NCBI GenBank assembly: GCA_902805635.1
Contig: CADCTC010000076.1
Span: 1-61,299, forward strand
Reading direction: 5' to 3'
Source: an uncultured Chloroflexota bacterium
Lineage (GTDB): Bacteria; Chloroflexota; UBA11872; UBA12225
DNA length: 61,299 bases
Shown: one piece after another, positions 8,165 through 17,038 of the stretch
How positions within the stretch are numbered: position 1 is the first letter of the stretch
Layout: each line of letters begins with the position of its first letter
Notes under the pieces: model-generated
Database searches by the model: none
Told to the model about the DNA's origin: nothing
The model's input: only the letters and a program-made list of their open reading frames with translations
Made by a program: the position numbers and the translations under genes

Positions 8165-9750
8165 TGGCCAGTCCTTCGCCGGCTTCTGCCGGAGGCGCCA
8201 CGCGGCGCAAAAACGTGCTGGTGCTGATGGCGGACGAGCAGCGCTGGGACAGCATGGGGCACACGGGCAACCCCGCTGCCCGCACGCCGCACCTGGACGC
8301 GCTGGCGGCGCGCGGCGCCTCGTTCGAGCGCTGCTACACGCCGTATCCGCTGTGCTGCCCGGCGCGCGCGAGCCTGTGGACGGGGCTGCTGCCACATCAG
8401 CACCACGTCACCGGGAACTGGATGCACATCCGACCTGACCTGCGCGAAGGCGCGAACAGGGGGCTGGTGCAGGCGTTTGCAGACGCGGGCTACCACACCC
8501 TCTACACCGGCAAGTGGCACGTGCCTGGAACCACGCCGTCGCGGCTCGGGTTCGCGGACCAGGCGGCGATCCCCGCGGTGGTCAACGGGCGCGACCGTGG
8601 ACGGCTGATCGAGCCGTACCGAGCGTACGCCGAGGCGCAGGGGTATCGGCTCGTGCCGAACCACATCGAGAACCTGACCGAGCGCGACCTGGCGCAGCTG
8701 CGCCGGCCGGGCAAGGCGCCGTGCGGCACCGCAGAGATCGCAGTTGAGCACTTCCTAGAGACGTGGCAGACGGGCCAGCTGATCGAGCGCCTGGAGGCGC
8801 GGCCGGCAGAGCGGCCGTTCTTCGCAGTGTGCTCGTACAACGCGCCCCACTTCCCAATGATCGTGCCCGCGCCGTATGACACGCTGATCGACCCGGCGTC
8901 GGTGGTGCTGCCGGCCAGCCTGAGCGCTGGGCTGGCCGGTCTGCCGCGCGAGGTGGCCGAGTCGCACTTCGCCCACCTGGCGCACGAGATCGACGAGTCC
9001 GAGTGGAGGCGGCTGGTGGCGCACTACCTGGGGCTGTGCGCGCTGGTGGACACGCAGGTGGGACGAGTAGTGGAGTACCTGGACGCCATGGGATTGCTGG
9101 ACGACACCATCGTCGTGTACACGGCCGATCACGGCGACATGATGGGCGCGCATGGGCTGTTCGAGAAGGGCTACCCGTTGCACTACGAAGAGACGCTGCG
9201 CGTGCCGCTGGTGATCGCCGATCCCGATCAGAGATCGCCGGTCCGGCCGCGTGGCCTGACGTCGTTGGTGGACGTGGTCGCTACGCTGGCAGGGCTGGCG
9301 GGAGTGGCGTTGCCCGTGAGCGGGGAACGCGAAGGGCGCAGCCTGGCAGCGGCGCTCAGCGGTGAGGACGACGCGCCGCTGCGCCCGCACGTGGTGTGCG
9401 AGACGTTCGCCTACGAGGGCAGAGAGAGCGGCGCCGGCCGTTACGTCGACTTCGCGCGGTTCGAGGAGCTAGGTGGGTCGGCCAACCTCTCCCTCCGCAC
9501 GCCGAGCTCGCGGTACACCTTCCGCTGGAATGACGTGGACGAGCTGTTCGACCTGGAGGCCGACCCCGATCAGTGCCACAACCTTGCAGGCGTGGCTGCG
9601 CACCAGGTCGAGGTGCGCGCGCTGCAAGACACCCTCACCGGTGAGATCGAGCGCACCGACGCACGCTTCGCAGCCACGCTCCGGCAGCGCATGGCGGCCA
9701 AGGCGGACGGGTCCGTGACTGTAGGCGCGACGGTGGTGGTGCAGCTATGA
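8164..9750 (+). CDS. Type I sulfatase (Cys-type)
   Basis: 528 residues. The sulfatase signature C-x-P-x-R is Cys64-Cys65-Pro66-Ala67-Arg68, so Cys64 is the residue expected to become formylglycine. Metal ligands appear as Asp24-Glu25 (LMADEQRWD) and Asp-His near residue 321 (YTADHGDMMGAHG). The family hydrolyses sulfate esters; the architecture resembles choline-sulfatase and carbohydrate sulfatases. No signal peptide is visible, so it is predicted cytoplasmic, acting after uptake. It overlaps the solute-binding gene before it and the second sulfatase after it. Confidence 0.9.
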   Translation: MASPSPASAGGATRRKNVLVLMADEQRWDSMGHTGNPAARTPHLDALAARGASFERCYTPYPLCCPARASLWTGLLPHQHHVTGNWMHIRPDLREGANRGLVQAFADAGYHTLYTGKWHVPGTTPSRLGFADQAAIPAVVNGRDRGRLIEPYRAYAEAQGYRLVPNHIENLTERDLAQLRRPGKAPCGTAEIAVEHFLETWQTGQLIERLEARPAERPFFAVCSYNAPHFPMIVPAPYDTLIDPASVVLPASLSAGLAGLPREVAESHFAHLAHEIDESEWRRLVAHYLGLCALVDTQVGRVVEYLDAMGLLDDTIVVYTADHGDMMGAHGLFEKGYPLHYEETLRVPLVIADPDQRSPVRPRGLTSLVDVVATLAGLAGVALPVSGEREGRSLAAALSGEDDAPLRPHVVCETFAYEGRESGAGRYVDFARFEELGGSANLSLRTPSSRYTFRWNDVDELFDLEADPDQCHNLAGVAAHQVEVRALQDTLTGEIERTDARFAATLRQRMAAKADGSVTVGATVVVQL

Positions 9751-11234
9751 GCGTTGCGACTGATCGTCCTGCCATCATCCTGATCACGTGCGATGAGCTG
9801 CGGGCCGATGCGTTGTCGTGCTATGGGGGGCGGGCGGTGGAGACGCCGCACCTGGACCGGTTGGCACACGAGGGGGTGCGCTTCACGCGCGCCTACACCG
9901 CTAGTCCGTGGTGCCTGCCGAGCCGGGCTTCCATTATTACGGGGCTGTACCCGCACAACCACCGCGCCTACAGCAACTTCCGCGACTGCCGGCTGGAGCC
10001 GGAGCGACCCAACCTCTACAACGTGTTGCGCGGCGCGGGCTACCGGACGGCGCATGCCGGTAAGTGCCACTACGCCCCGGTTCCCTATGGCGAGACGAAG
10101 GCCGACCGGACGCTGCCGTACGAAGCGTTCCACGACTATTACGGGTCGCTTGGCATAGACGACCTGGACTTGCAGGATGACAAGCAGGTCAGCGTCTGGT
10201 TCCGCGACGATTATGCGCGTGAGCTGGATGAGGCCGGACACCTGGCGGCGTACCGCGCCGCGGTGTGGGATCGCTCGGCATCCAAGGTGTTCGATTTCCC
10301 GGCGCCGGCGGAGTGGCACCCCGACGCCTGGGTGGGCCGCAAAGCGGTCGAGCGCATCCGCGGCCATGCGGCGGACCAACCGCTCTTTCTGTGGGCATCG
10401 TTCAGCGGCCCGCACTTCCCGTTTGACGCACCGGCTGAGTACCACGCGCGGGTGCGCGACGAGCACGTGGGCACCGGGGTTTACCGCGAGGGTGAGTTCG
10501 ACGACCCGCGGCGCATCCACCACACCAGCTATCACGGAGGCGGTGGGATAGAGGGGGCCGGCTCCGCGCCTGAACGGGCTTGCAAGAACTACTCGGACGA
10601 CTACTGGCAGCGCCTGCGCCGCACCTACTTCGCGAACGTCGCGCTGATCGACGACCAGGTGGGGGAGGTACTGCGGGCGGTCGAGGAGCAGTTCGGCGAC
10701 AACGCGCTGGTGCTCTTCACCACCGACCACGGCGAGATGCTGGGCAACCACCGGCTGTGGGGCAAGAACAACTGTGCCTACGAGGACGTGTGGAATGTGC
10801 CGTTGTTAGCGCGCTACCCGGCCGCCTCACCCCCCGCGGCGGCAGCAGGCACTGAGCAACCTGTCCCTGGGGCAGCATTGCACGGCACTAGCGTAGATTC
10901 TCGGGTGATGCTGACCGACCTGGCGCCGACGTGCTTGCGCGCGGCGGGCGTGGAGGGCGCCATGCCCACGGATGGGCTGCCGCTGGAGGAGCAGGCTACG
11001 CGCGGCGGACGTGCGTTCGTGTTCGCGGAGGGCGAGCAGTTCCTGGTCGTTGGCGATGGTCACACCACGTACGTCACCGCCCACCGGCGCGGCGAGGCGC
11101 TGCGTGAGCTGTTCGACCTCGACGCCGATCCACACCAGTTCGAGAATATGATTGACCGCCCTGAGTACGCCGCCCGCCGGCTGCGGCTGCACGAGGCGGC
11201 CGAGCAACTCTTCACCGGCGCGCTGCTGGCGTAA
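9747..11234 (+). CDS. Type I sulfatase (Cys-type), second in tandem
   Basis: 495 residues. Cys56-Leu57-Pro58-Ser59-Arg60 is the formylglycine motif. Asp16-Glu17 (ITCDELRAD) and Asp-His near residue 325 (TTDHGEMLGNHR) bind the metal. The start ATG overlaps the previous stop (ATGA), so the two sulfatases are coupled. The proteins differ enough outside the motifs to suggest different substrates or sulfate positions rather than a recent duplication. No leader peptide is seen, and no maturation enzyme (FGE or anSME) lies in the window, so one must be encoded elsewhere. Confidence 0.9.
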   Translation: MSVATDRPAIILITCDELRADALSCYGGRAVETPHLDRLAHEGVRFTRAYTASPWCLPSRASIITGLYPHNHRAYSNFRDCRLEPERPNLYNVLRGAGYRTAHAGKCHYAPVPYGETKADRTLPYEAFHDYYGSLGIDDLDLQDDKQVSVWFRDDYARELDEAGHLAAYRAAVWDRSASKVFDFPAPAEWHPDAWVGRKAVERIRGHAADQPLFLWASFSGPHFPFDAPAEYHARVRDEHVGTGVYREGEFDDPRRIHHTSYHGGGGIEGAGSAPERACKNYSDDYWQRLRRTYFANVALIDDQVGEVLRAVEEQFGDNALVLFTTDHGEMLGNHRLWGKNNCAYEDVWNVPLLARYPAASPPAAAAGTEQPVPGAALHGTSVDSRVMLTDLAPTCLRAAGVEGAMPTDGLPLEEQATRGGRAFVFAEGEQFLVVGDGHTTYVTAHRRGEALRELFDLDADPHQFENMIDRPEYAARRLRLHEAAEQLFTGALLA

Positions 11235-11278
11235 GCGCGCGGCGCGCATCGGTACAGTCCCGCGATGAGGTTGTCATC

Positions 11279-12493
11279 ATGGGTTTGAAGATTGGTGTCT
11301 GTGGCGCGGGGTTGTTCGCATCGTCATTCATCCCGCTGTACAAGGCACATCCGTTGGTGGAGGAGGTCTGCCTGGCGGAGGTGTTCCCGGAGCGGCGCGC
11401 CGAGCAGGCGGAACGCTTTGGCATCAAGCGCACGTTTGCATCGCTGGACGAGCTGTGCGATTCGGACGTGGACGCGATCGCGCTGTTCACGCAGCGCTGG
11501 CTCCACGGGCCGCAGGCGGTGCAAGCGCTGCGTGCGGGCAAGCACGTCTACTCGGCGGTGCCGGCGGCGATCACGTTGGAGGAAATGGCGGCGCTGGTGC
11601 GGGCGGTGGAGGAGACCGAGCGCGTCTACATGAACGGGGAGACAAGCTACTACTACCCCTCCGTGCTTTACTGCCGCGAGCGCTTCCGAAAGGGCGACTT
11701 CGGGCGCTACGTGCACGCCGAGGCAACTTACACGCACGACATGTCGCACGGCTTCTACGCCGCGTACCAGCACAGCGGCGGCGACGAGTGGAAGAAGACG
11801 GCGTCGTTCCCGCCCATGCTGTATCCCACCCACGCCACGAGCATGATCATCTCTGTGACCGGGCAGCGCTTCACGCACGTCTCCTGCCAGGGACAGGTGG
11901 ACCAGGAGGGCGATGGCGTCTTCGACAGGAGCGTGAGCCAGTGGGGCAACGACTTCAGCAACGAGGTGGCGCTGTTCCGCACCGCTGATGGCGGGTCGGC
12001 CCAGACGCTGGAGATGCGACGAGTAGGGCTGCCCAAGGGCAACGGCAACCGCCTCTCCATGTATGGCACCAAGGCGAGCTACGAGGAGCAGTTCTTCGCC
12101 AAGTACTGGGTGGAAGGCGATGACGCCGAGCAGCGGATCGACCTGTGGGATGCGCTGGCGTGCAAGCAAATGCCGGTCCCGGCGGCCGAGGAGAAGGGGC
12201 TGCAGGGCGGGCTGGAAGCGCTGAAGGAAGACTTCTTCGCGGGCGTGTCGTCGGTCCACCCGGTGCAGCGGCTGCCGCGGGAGTTCGCCGGACTACGCAA
12301 CGGCCACCAGGGCTCGCACCAGTTCCTGGCGTGTGACTTTATAGAGGCGTGCGTGAACAACACGCTGCCCACGGTCCACGTCTGGGAGGCGGCGCGCTAC
12401 TGCGTGCCCGGCATCGTGGCGCACGAGTCCGCCAAGCGCGGCGGCGAGCTGCTGGAGATTCCTGACTTCGGGGATCCTCCGAGTGCTACCTAA
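11279..12493 (+). CDS. Gfo/Idh/MocA family oxidoreductase
   Basis: 404 residues. The Rossmann fold starts directly with LKIGVCGAGLFASSF. The usual EKP motif is replaced by YSAVPAAITLEEM, a variant found in some family members. The substrate domain contains HAEATYTHDMSHGF and THATSMI. An NAD(P)-dependent sugar or inositol oxidoreductase is likely. It lies 44 bp after the second sulfatase in the same direction and would act on the desulfated sugar. A hairpin follows it at 12510-12531. Confidence 0.85.
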   Translation: MGLKIGVCGAGLFASSFIPLYKAHPLVEEVCLAEVFPERRAEQAERFGIKRTFASLDELCDSDVDAIALFTQRWLHGPQAVQALRAGKHVYSAVPAAITLEEMAALVRAVEETERVYMNGETSYYYPSVLYCRERFRKGDFGRYVHAEATYTHDMSHGFYAAYQHSGGDEWKKTASFPPMLYPTHATSMIISVTGQRFTHVSCQGQVDQEGDGVFDRSVSQWGNDFSNEVALFRTADGGSAQTLEMRRVGLPKGNGNRLSMYGTKASYEEQFFAKYWVEGDDAEQRIDLWDALACKQMPVPAAEEKGLQGGLEALKEDFFAGVSSVHPVQRLPREFAGLRNGHQGSHQFLACDFIEACVNNTLPTVHVWEAARYCVPGIVAHESAKRGGELLEIPDFGDPPSAT

Positions 12494-12509
12494 CCCCGGC
12501 CTTCGGCCA

Positions 12510-12531
12510 CCCCTTCCCTAACGGGAAGGGG
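12510..12531 (+). terminator. Hairpin after the Gfo/Idh gene
   Basis: Perfect 9-bp arms CCCCTTCCC and GGGAAGGGG enclose a TAAC loop, starting 16 bp after the stop codon. There is no T-run, so it may be a weak or Rho-assisted terminator, or an mRNA-stabilising hairpin. Confidence 0.5.
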
Positions 12532-12614
12532 CATCGTTCCACCGACGACGTCCGGTCGTTAATCCCTCTTCTCCTGGCAGGCACTCTACGTCGTGCGTAC
12601 GGCACACTGAGCGT

Positions 12615-14021
12615 GTGAGACGGCTCCTGCTGGCACTGCCGCTGCTTCTGCTGGGGTGTGACGGCGCGGCGGCGCGTCCGGCAGTCCAGCCTGGCACCTC
12701 GCCCCCAACACCTGCCGCACCTGCGGCCACCGTCGTAGTGACAAGTGCGGCCGTCCAGGCAGCGTCGCCGGTGGCGGGCTCGCAGGTCGCGTTCACCGGC
12801 GCCGAGGGGTTTGGGGCGGCGGCGCGTGGTGGGCGCGGCGGCGACGTGTACCACGTTACGACGCTGGCGGACACGGGGGCGGGGAGCCTGCGCAATGGCA
12901 TCCTCACGGCGCGCGGGCCGCGCACCATCGTGTTCGACGTGGGCGGCACGATTGACCTCCAGTCGAAGCTAACGATCAGCACGCCGTACCTGACGCTGGC
13001 GGGGCAGACCGCGCCGGGAGACGGCATCACGCTGCGCGGCTGGAACACTACCATCGACAAGACACACGACGTGGTGGTGCGCTACGTACGCTTCCGCCCG
13101 GGCGACGTGGCGTGCCCGCGCCTGCAGGACGACGCGCTCTCGGTGGACAAGTCGAAGGACATCATGCTCGACCACGTGTCAGCGTCGTGGAGCATCGACG
13201 AGGCGCTGTCGGTGACCGACTCGGATCGGGTGACGGTGCAGTGGTCGATCATCTCCGAAAGCCTCAAGAGCTCGTGCCATGAGAAGGGCGCGCATGGCTA
13301 CGGCTCGCTGCTGCGCTATGGCAGCGGGGGTGTCACATTCCATCACAACCTGTTCGCCCACCACGACAGCCGCAACCCGCGCGCCGGGGACGGCCTGGGC
13401 GTGGACTTCGTGAATAACGTGGTCTACAACTGGGGCATGGAGGCTGGCTACAGCGGCGAGGCGAGTGAGGGCACGACGCGGGTCAATTACGTGAGCAACT
13501 ATGGGATTGCGGGGCCCAGCACACGCGAATCGCGGCGTGCGTCGATCTTCAGCGGGGGCAGCAACCAGACACAGCTCTTCCAGCTAGGCAACCTGATCGA
13601 CTCCAACCGAAACGGCGCGCGTGACGGGACAGATACCGGGTGGTCGATGTTCCGGTCCAGCTACACACGCCGGGCGGAGCGCTTCGACTTCCCCCAGGTG
13701 CGCGCCGACGATGCGCGCACCGCGTACGAGCGAGTACTGGCCGGCGCTGGGGCATCGCGCGTGCGGGACGCGGCGGACCGGCGCATTGTGGCGGACGTGG
13801 CGAATGAGAGCGGCGGGCTGATCGACTCGCAGAACCAGGTAGGTGGCTGGCCGGAGCTAGCGAGCGCGCCCGCCGCGAGAGACACCGACCAGGACGGGAT
13901 GCCGGACGAGTGGGAGACGCAGAACGGGCTCAACCCTAACGACCCGGCGGACCGCAACCGTGACGCCGGGGGCGGCGTGACCATGCTCGAGAGATACCTG
14001 GACTCGCTGGCTGCGAGCTGA
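12615..14021 (+). CDS. Pectate-lyase-like polysaccharide lyase, secreted lipoprotein
   Basis: 468 residues. A short Sec leader (RRLLLALPLLLLGC) ends in a lipobox, followed by a Pro/Ala/Thr linker to about residue 55. The body is a right-handed beta-helix with the pectate-lyase-type repeats LDHVSASWSIDEALSVT and VTVQWSIISESL, and HDSRNPRAG near the active site. The C-terminus has a calcium-binding element (DTDQDGMPDEWE). The family cleaves uronate-containing polysaccharides by beta-elimination. The GTG start lies 6 nt after CACACT with no ribosome binding site, suggesting leaderless translation. Exact substrate is unknown. Confidence 0.82.
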   Translation: MRRLLLALPLLLLGCDGAAARPAVQPGTSPPTPAAPAATVVVTSAAVQAASPVAGSQVAFTGAEGFGAAARGGRGGDVYHVTTLADTGAGSLRNGILTARGPRTIVFDVGGTIDLQSKLTISTPYLTLAGQTAPGDGITLRGWNTTIDKTHDVVVRYVRFRPGDVACPRLQDDALSVDKSKDIMLDHVSASWSIDEALSVTDSDRVTVQWSIISESLKSSCHEKGAHGYGSLLRYGSGGVTFHHNLFAHHDSRNPRAGDGLGVDFVNNVVYNWGMEAGYSGEASEGTTRVNYVSNYGIAGPSTRESRRASIFSGGSNQTQLFQLGNLIDSNRNGARDGTDTGWSMFRSSYTRRAERFDFPQVRADDARTAYERVLAGAGASRVRDAADRRIVADVANESGGLIDSQNQVGGWPELASAPAARDTDQDGMPDEWETQNGLNPNDPADRNRDAGGGVTMLERYLDSLAAS

Positions 14022-14096
14022 GGACGCGCACGGCCTGGTGATCCGCCGGTATCCTACGGGCGGCGGCGGTTGGCCGCGGCGAAAGGAACCGAAGCG

Positions 14097-15242
14097 TTGA
14101 AGATTGTCGATATTTCGACCCGTAGCTTCCGCTACACCTCGCGGACAGAGCGCGACAGCGAGGGGCACACTCATCCCGGTCCGGAGCGCGAGGCGACCCA
14201 GACCATGGTGACGGTGAAGACCGACGATGGGGCGGAGGGGTACGCCTTTGGGGCGGGGGCGGAGGTGATCCGCGGGCTGGTGAAGCCGCTGATCCTGGGG
14301 GAGGACCCGTTCGACCGCGAGAAGATCTGGCGCCACCTGAATGAGATGCAGCGTGGCAACCGCGCCACGCTGACCGACCGGGTGATCGGGGTGGTGGACT
14401 GCGCGCTCTGGGACCTGGCCGGGCGCGCGCTGAAGCAGCCGGCGCACAAGCTGCTGGGTGGGTTCCGCAGCAAGGTGAAGGCGTATGCCTCCACGATGTG
14501 CGGCGACGAGATGGAGGGCGGGCTCAACTCGCCGCAGGCGTACGCCGACTTTGCGGTGCAGTGCAAGGAGAAAGGCTACACCGCGTTCAAAATCCACACG
14601 CGCATGCCCCCTATCGCGAACACGCCCAACCCCAAGGAGGACGTGGCGATCTGCGCGGCGGTGCGCGAGGCGGTGGGGCCGGACATGGCGCTGATGCTGG
14701 ACTGCTTCCACTGGTACACGCGCGAGGAGGCGTACTACATTGGCAAGGAGCTGGAGAAGCTGGACTACGCCTGGCTGGAAGAGCCGATGGACGAGCACAA
14801 TACGGCGTCCTACATCTGGCTGACCGAGAACCTGACCATCCCGATCCTGGGCCCCGAGTCGGCGGAGGGGCAGATGTATACGCGGGCGGAGTGGATCCGG
14901 CAGAAGGCGTCGGACTTCTCGCGGGCGGGGGTGATGGACGTGGGTGGCATCACGCCGGTGATGAAGATCGCGCACCTGTGCGAGGCGTTCGGCGTACGGT
15001 TGGAGCTGCACAGCCCCGGCGCGGGCAACTTGCAGTGCCTGGCGGCGATGGGTATCCCGGGCGAGTACTACGAGCGCGGGCTGCTGCACCCCTTCCTGGA
15101 CTACGAGGCGCAGTCGCCGTGGCTCAACCGGATAGACGACCCTCTGGACAGCGAGGGCAACGTCGGCATCTCGCAGCTGCCCGGCCTGGGGCAGGACATC
15201 AACTGGGACTACATCAAGGGAAATGAGGTTACGCGCAAGTAA
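14097..15242 (+). CDS. Mandelate racemase/muconate lactonizing enzyme family protein
   Basis: 381 residues from a TTG with AAAGGAA 8 nt upstream; the resulting N-terminus (MKIVDIS) is typical of the family. The enolase-superfamily residues are present: a KxH pair (Lys165, His167) on barrel strand 2, Asp202 (LMLDC), Glu228 (AWLEEP) and Glu254 (GPESAEG) as metal ligands, and His305 (LELHSPG). Such enzymes usually dehydrate sugar acids. It is the last gene of the sulfatase/lyase unit and precedes a strong terminator palindrome. The KxH pair differs from the KxK of classical mandelate racemases. Confidence 0.88.
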   Translation: MKIVDISTRSFRYTSRTERDSEGHTHPGPEREATQTMVTVKTDDGAEGYAFGAGAEVIRGLVKPLILGEDPFDREKIWRHLNEMQRGNRATLTDRVIGVVDCALWDLAGRALKQPAHKLLGGFRSKVKAYASTMCGDEMEGGLNSPQAYADFAVQCKEKGYTAFKIHTRMPPIANTPNPKEDVAICAAVREAVGPDMALMLDCFHWYTREEAYYIGKELEKLDYAWLEEPMDEHNTASYIWLTENLTIPILGPESAEGQMYTRAEWIRQKASDFSRAGVMDVGGITPVMKIAHLCEAFGVRLELHSPGAGNLQCLAAMGIPGEYYERGLLHPFLDYEAQSPWLNRIDDPLDSEGNVGISQLPGLGQDINWDYIKGNEVTRK

Positions 15243-15277
15243 GACCGGAAGCCCGATTCCGCGTTATCAAACGATCG

Positions 15278-15301
15278 TGTGCCCCGCCTAGGCGGGGCAC
15301 A
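15278..15301 (+). terminator. Terminator palindrome after the MR/MLE gene
   Basis: Perfect 11-bp arms (TGTGCCCCGCC and GGCGGGGCACA) around a central TA lie 36 bp after the stop codon and are followed by TCTGTTT. It probably ends the 5.7-15.2 kb transcript. Confidence 0.75.
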
Positions 15302-15315
15302 TCTGTTTGCAGTGT

Positions 15316-15354
15316 GCCCCCGCCTCGTCCAGTGACTGGACATCCGCAGGGGGC
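15316..15354. other. Compound stem-loop
   Basis: An outer stem GCCCCC/GGGGGC (15316-15321 with 15349-15354) encloses an inner 7-bp stem GTCCAGT/ACTGGAC (15327-15333 with 15335-15341). It lies 15 bp after the terminator palindrome and shares the start TGTGCCCC with it. It could be a second terminator or a structured RNA. Confidence 0.45.
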
Positions 15355-15377
15355 GGCGCATGGGATAGGGCTGCACG

Positions 15378-15463
15378 TGTGACTTGTTGTGACTATTTGT
15401 GATCCTGTGTGACTTCGAGTGCGGTAGACACGAAAGTTGTAGCTATTTGTAGCCCTTTGTAGC
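15378..15463 (+). repeat. 10-bp-phased pentamer array (4x TGTGA, 3x TGTAG)
   Basis: TGTGA occurs at 15378, 15388, 15398 and 15408. TGTAG occurs at 15438, 15448 and 15458. All seven starts fall on the same 10-bp phase, including across the 20-bp spacer. The bases between the pentamers vary. Seven near-identical sites one helical turn apart would all face one side of the DNA, as in an array of protein-binding sites. No gene starts nearby. Confidence 0.7.
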
Positions 15464-15698
15464 CCAAGCAACACGGGAGCGAGTGGGTCGCGGATGCTGC
15501 CGTGGGTGCGGCAACAATCATCGGTGCGGTTTGGGAAGCGCGATTTCGTGAGGTCCTTCTACTAAGGTAAACGGCTGAACTAGCTGGTATTTCGGGTAAG
15601 TTTGGCGCGTTCGGGCCTAAGCCTAAGAGCATACCGTCCCGCGCAGTCCTGACTTGCGGGCGTGGCGCGGACGATCTTCCACTGGTCGCCGTCGGCGG

Positions 15699-17012
15699 CT
15701 ACTTGAGCAGCAGGTTGACCTGACGGACGATCTCGTCGGCGGCGTCTTTGGCGGACTTCTGGCCACGCCAGACGGGGGTGAGCTGTTCGGTGAAGACCTG
15801 GTTCATCTCGACGTAGCGGGGGTGGTTGTAGTGCGGCTGGCGGGCGCCGGCGATGACCTGGTTGATCACCCTGAGCCACTCTGGCTTGTAATGGGGTAAC
15901 CCGTCTGGCTTGATCATGGGCTTGAGGGAGGGCAACATGCTCGATTCGGTGGCCATGACGCGGGCGCCCTCGCCCATGACGTGGTCGGCCACGAACTCCC
16001 AGGCGGCGTCGATCTGCTTGCCGTCTTTGAGCACACCGTAGGTGGCGCCACTGCCCAGGGTGACGCGCCCGGCTTTGCTCTGAGGCAGCGGTGCGACCGC
16101 CCACGGGGTCTGCGCAGCGGCCTGTACGTCGGTGAGGGCCCAGTTGCCGAGGGTGACCATCGCCAGGCGGCCCTGCTGGAACAGGCCGCGCATGCCGTCC
16201 TGCACGCCCGTCAGGTCCTGTGGCGTGGGCACGACGCCGTGCTTGTTGGTCAGATCGGCACGCCACTGGATGGCGTCTGGGGCAGGTGGACGGTTGAGCA
16301 GGCACTCGGTCTCCTGCTTGTTGAGCAGCTCGCCGCCCCAGCTCCAGATGAAGTATTCCCACATGCCGCCATCGTCGGTGGCAAAGGTCTTGACGCCACC
16401 CTCCTGCGGTACGGACGCGATGCGCTTGGCGGCGTCGAGCCAGTTGTCCCAGGTCCAGCTGTCGGTTGGGACCGCCTGGCCGGCCTTGGCGAACATTGCC
16501 GGGTTGTAATAGGTGATCAGGACCCAACCCTCGGCGGGGAGGCCCCACAGCTTGCCCTGCCAGGTGCCGCGTTCCAGGTGCACGGGGATGAAGTCGCTGC
16601 GGGGGGCGCGCTTATCCTTCTGGAGCCGGTCGTCCAGGGAAAGGAGCATGCCCTTGGCGGCCATGCCACCGGGGTACTGTGGGCGCAGCAGACTGACGTC
16701 GGGCGGAGTTCCGCCGGCGGCCATGGTCTGCACCTTCTCCATCTGCTGCGCCGCGCCGCCGGTGAGCGCCTCAATGCGCACTCTGACGTTGGCGTGCTTG
16801 CCCTGGAATGCCTGGACCGCTTTCTCCGCCGCGATGCCGGACATGAGCGGCGGCAGCCACCAGGTGGTGTAGGTGAGGCTGGCAGGGACCAGCTCTTTCT
16901 GCGCAGGGGCCTGGCCCGGCATGGCGCAGGCGGCGAGCGTGGCGAGCGGCAGCGCGGCTACCGTGGCGGTGGTGGCGCGACCCAGCACGGCGCGGCGTGA
17001 AATGGCGGTCAT
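15699..17012 (-). CDS. Extracellular sugar-binding lipoprotein
   Basis: 437 residues from ATG 17012, chosen for GGGAGA upstream and for the Tat lipoprotein leader ISRRAVLGRATTATVAALPLATLAAC. The open frame extends further upstream but overlaps the aldolase gene. The mature part shows GGTPPDVSLLRPQYPGG, YYNPAMFAKAG and SWTWDNWLDAAKRI, typical of family-1 solute-binding proteins. It starts 26 bp after the DHDPS-like gene on the same strand, so the ligand is probably the aldolase's upstream substrate. Confidence 0.88.
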   Translation of the reverse strand: MTAISRRAVLGRATTATVAALPLATLAACAMPGQAPAQKELVPASLTYTTWWLPPLMSGIAAEKAVQAFQGKHANVRVRIEALTGGAAQQMEKVQTMAAGGTPPDVSLLRPQYPGGMAAKGMLLSLDDRLQKDKRAPRSDFIPVHLERGTWQGKLWGLPAEGWVLITYYNPAMFAKAGQAVPTDSWTWDNWLDAAKRIASVPQEGGVKTFATDDGGMWEYFIWSWGGELLNKQETECLLNRPPAPDAIQWRADLTNKHGVVPTPQDLTGVQDGMRGLFQQGRLAMVTLGNWALTDVQAAAQTPWAVAPLPQSKAGRVTLGSGATYGVLKDGKQIDAAWEFVADHVMGEGARVMATESSMLPSLKPMIKPDGLPHYKPEWLRVINQVIAGARQPHYNHPRYVEMNQVFTEQLTPVWRGQKSAKDAADEIVRQVNLLLK

Positions 17013-17038
17013 GGATGTCTCCCTCTTCTTTCGGGCAA

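Larger units (their letters stand above)
15243..15698. other. 456-bp convergent intergenic region
   Basis: The plus-strand gene ends at 15242 and the minus-strand gene ends at 15699, so this region holds two 3' ends. It contains a terminator palindrome, a compound stem-loop and a 10-bp-phased repeat, each listed separately. From about 15470 to 15698 I see no convincing gene or site. Two short minus-strand open frames cross the region but lack a ribosome binding site and family resemblance. Confidence 0.6.

Noticed and set aside
6803..8395. A 530-codon minus-strand open frame opposite the solute-binding protein
   Set aside because: Arg/Ala/Pro-rich composition typical of antisense frames. The plus strand has the Tat leader, ribosome binding site and co-translated sulfatase.
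13857..15089. A 410-codon minus-strand frame opposite the MR/MLE gene
   Set aside because: Antisense shadow. The plus strand carries all the enolase-superfamily ligands.
15378..15463. Phased repeats as a CRISPR array or replication origin
   Set aside because: The repeat units are only 10 bp with 5 conserved bases and no spacers. No cas genes, DnaA boxes or dnaA/dnaN genes are nearby.
15229..15632. Two short minus-strand frames in the convergent intergenic region
   Set aside because: They cross the hairpins and the phased array and lack ribosome binding sites. Their sequence reflects the repeats rather than protein constraint.
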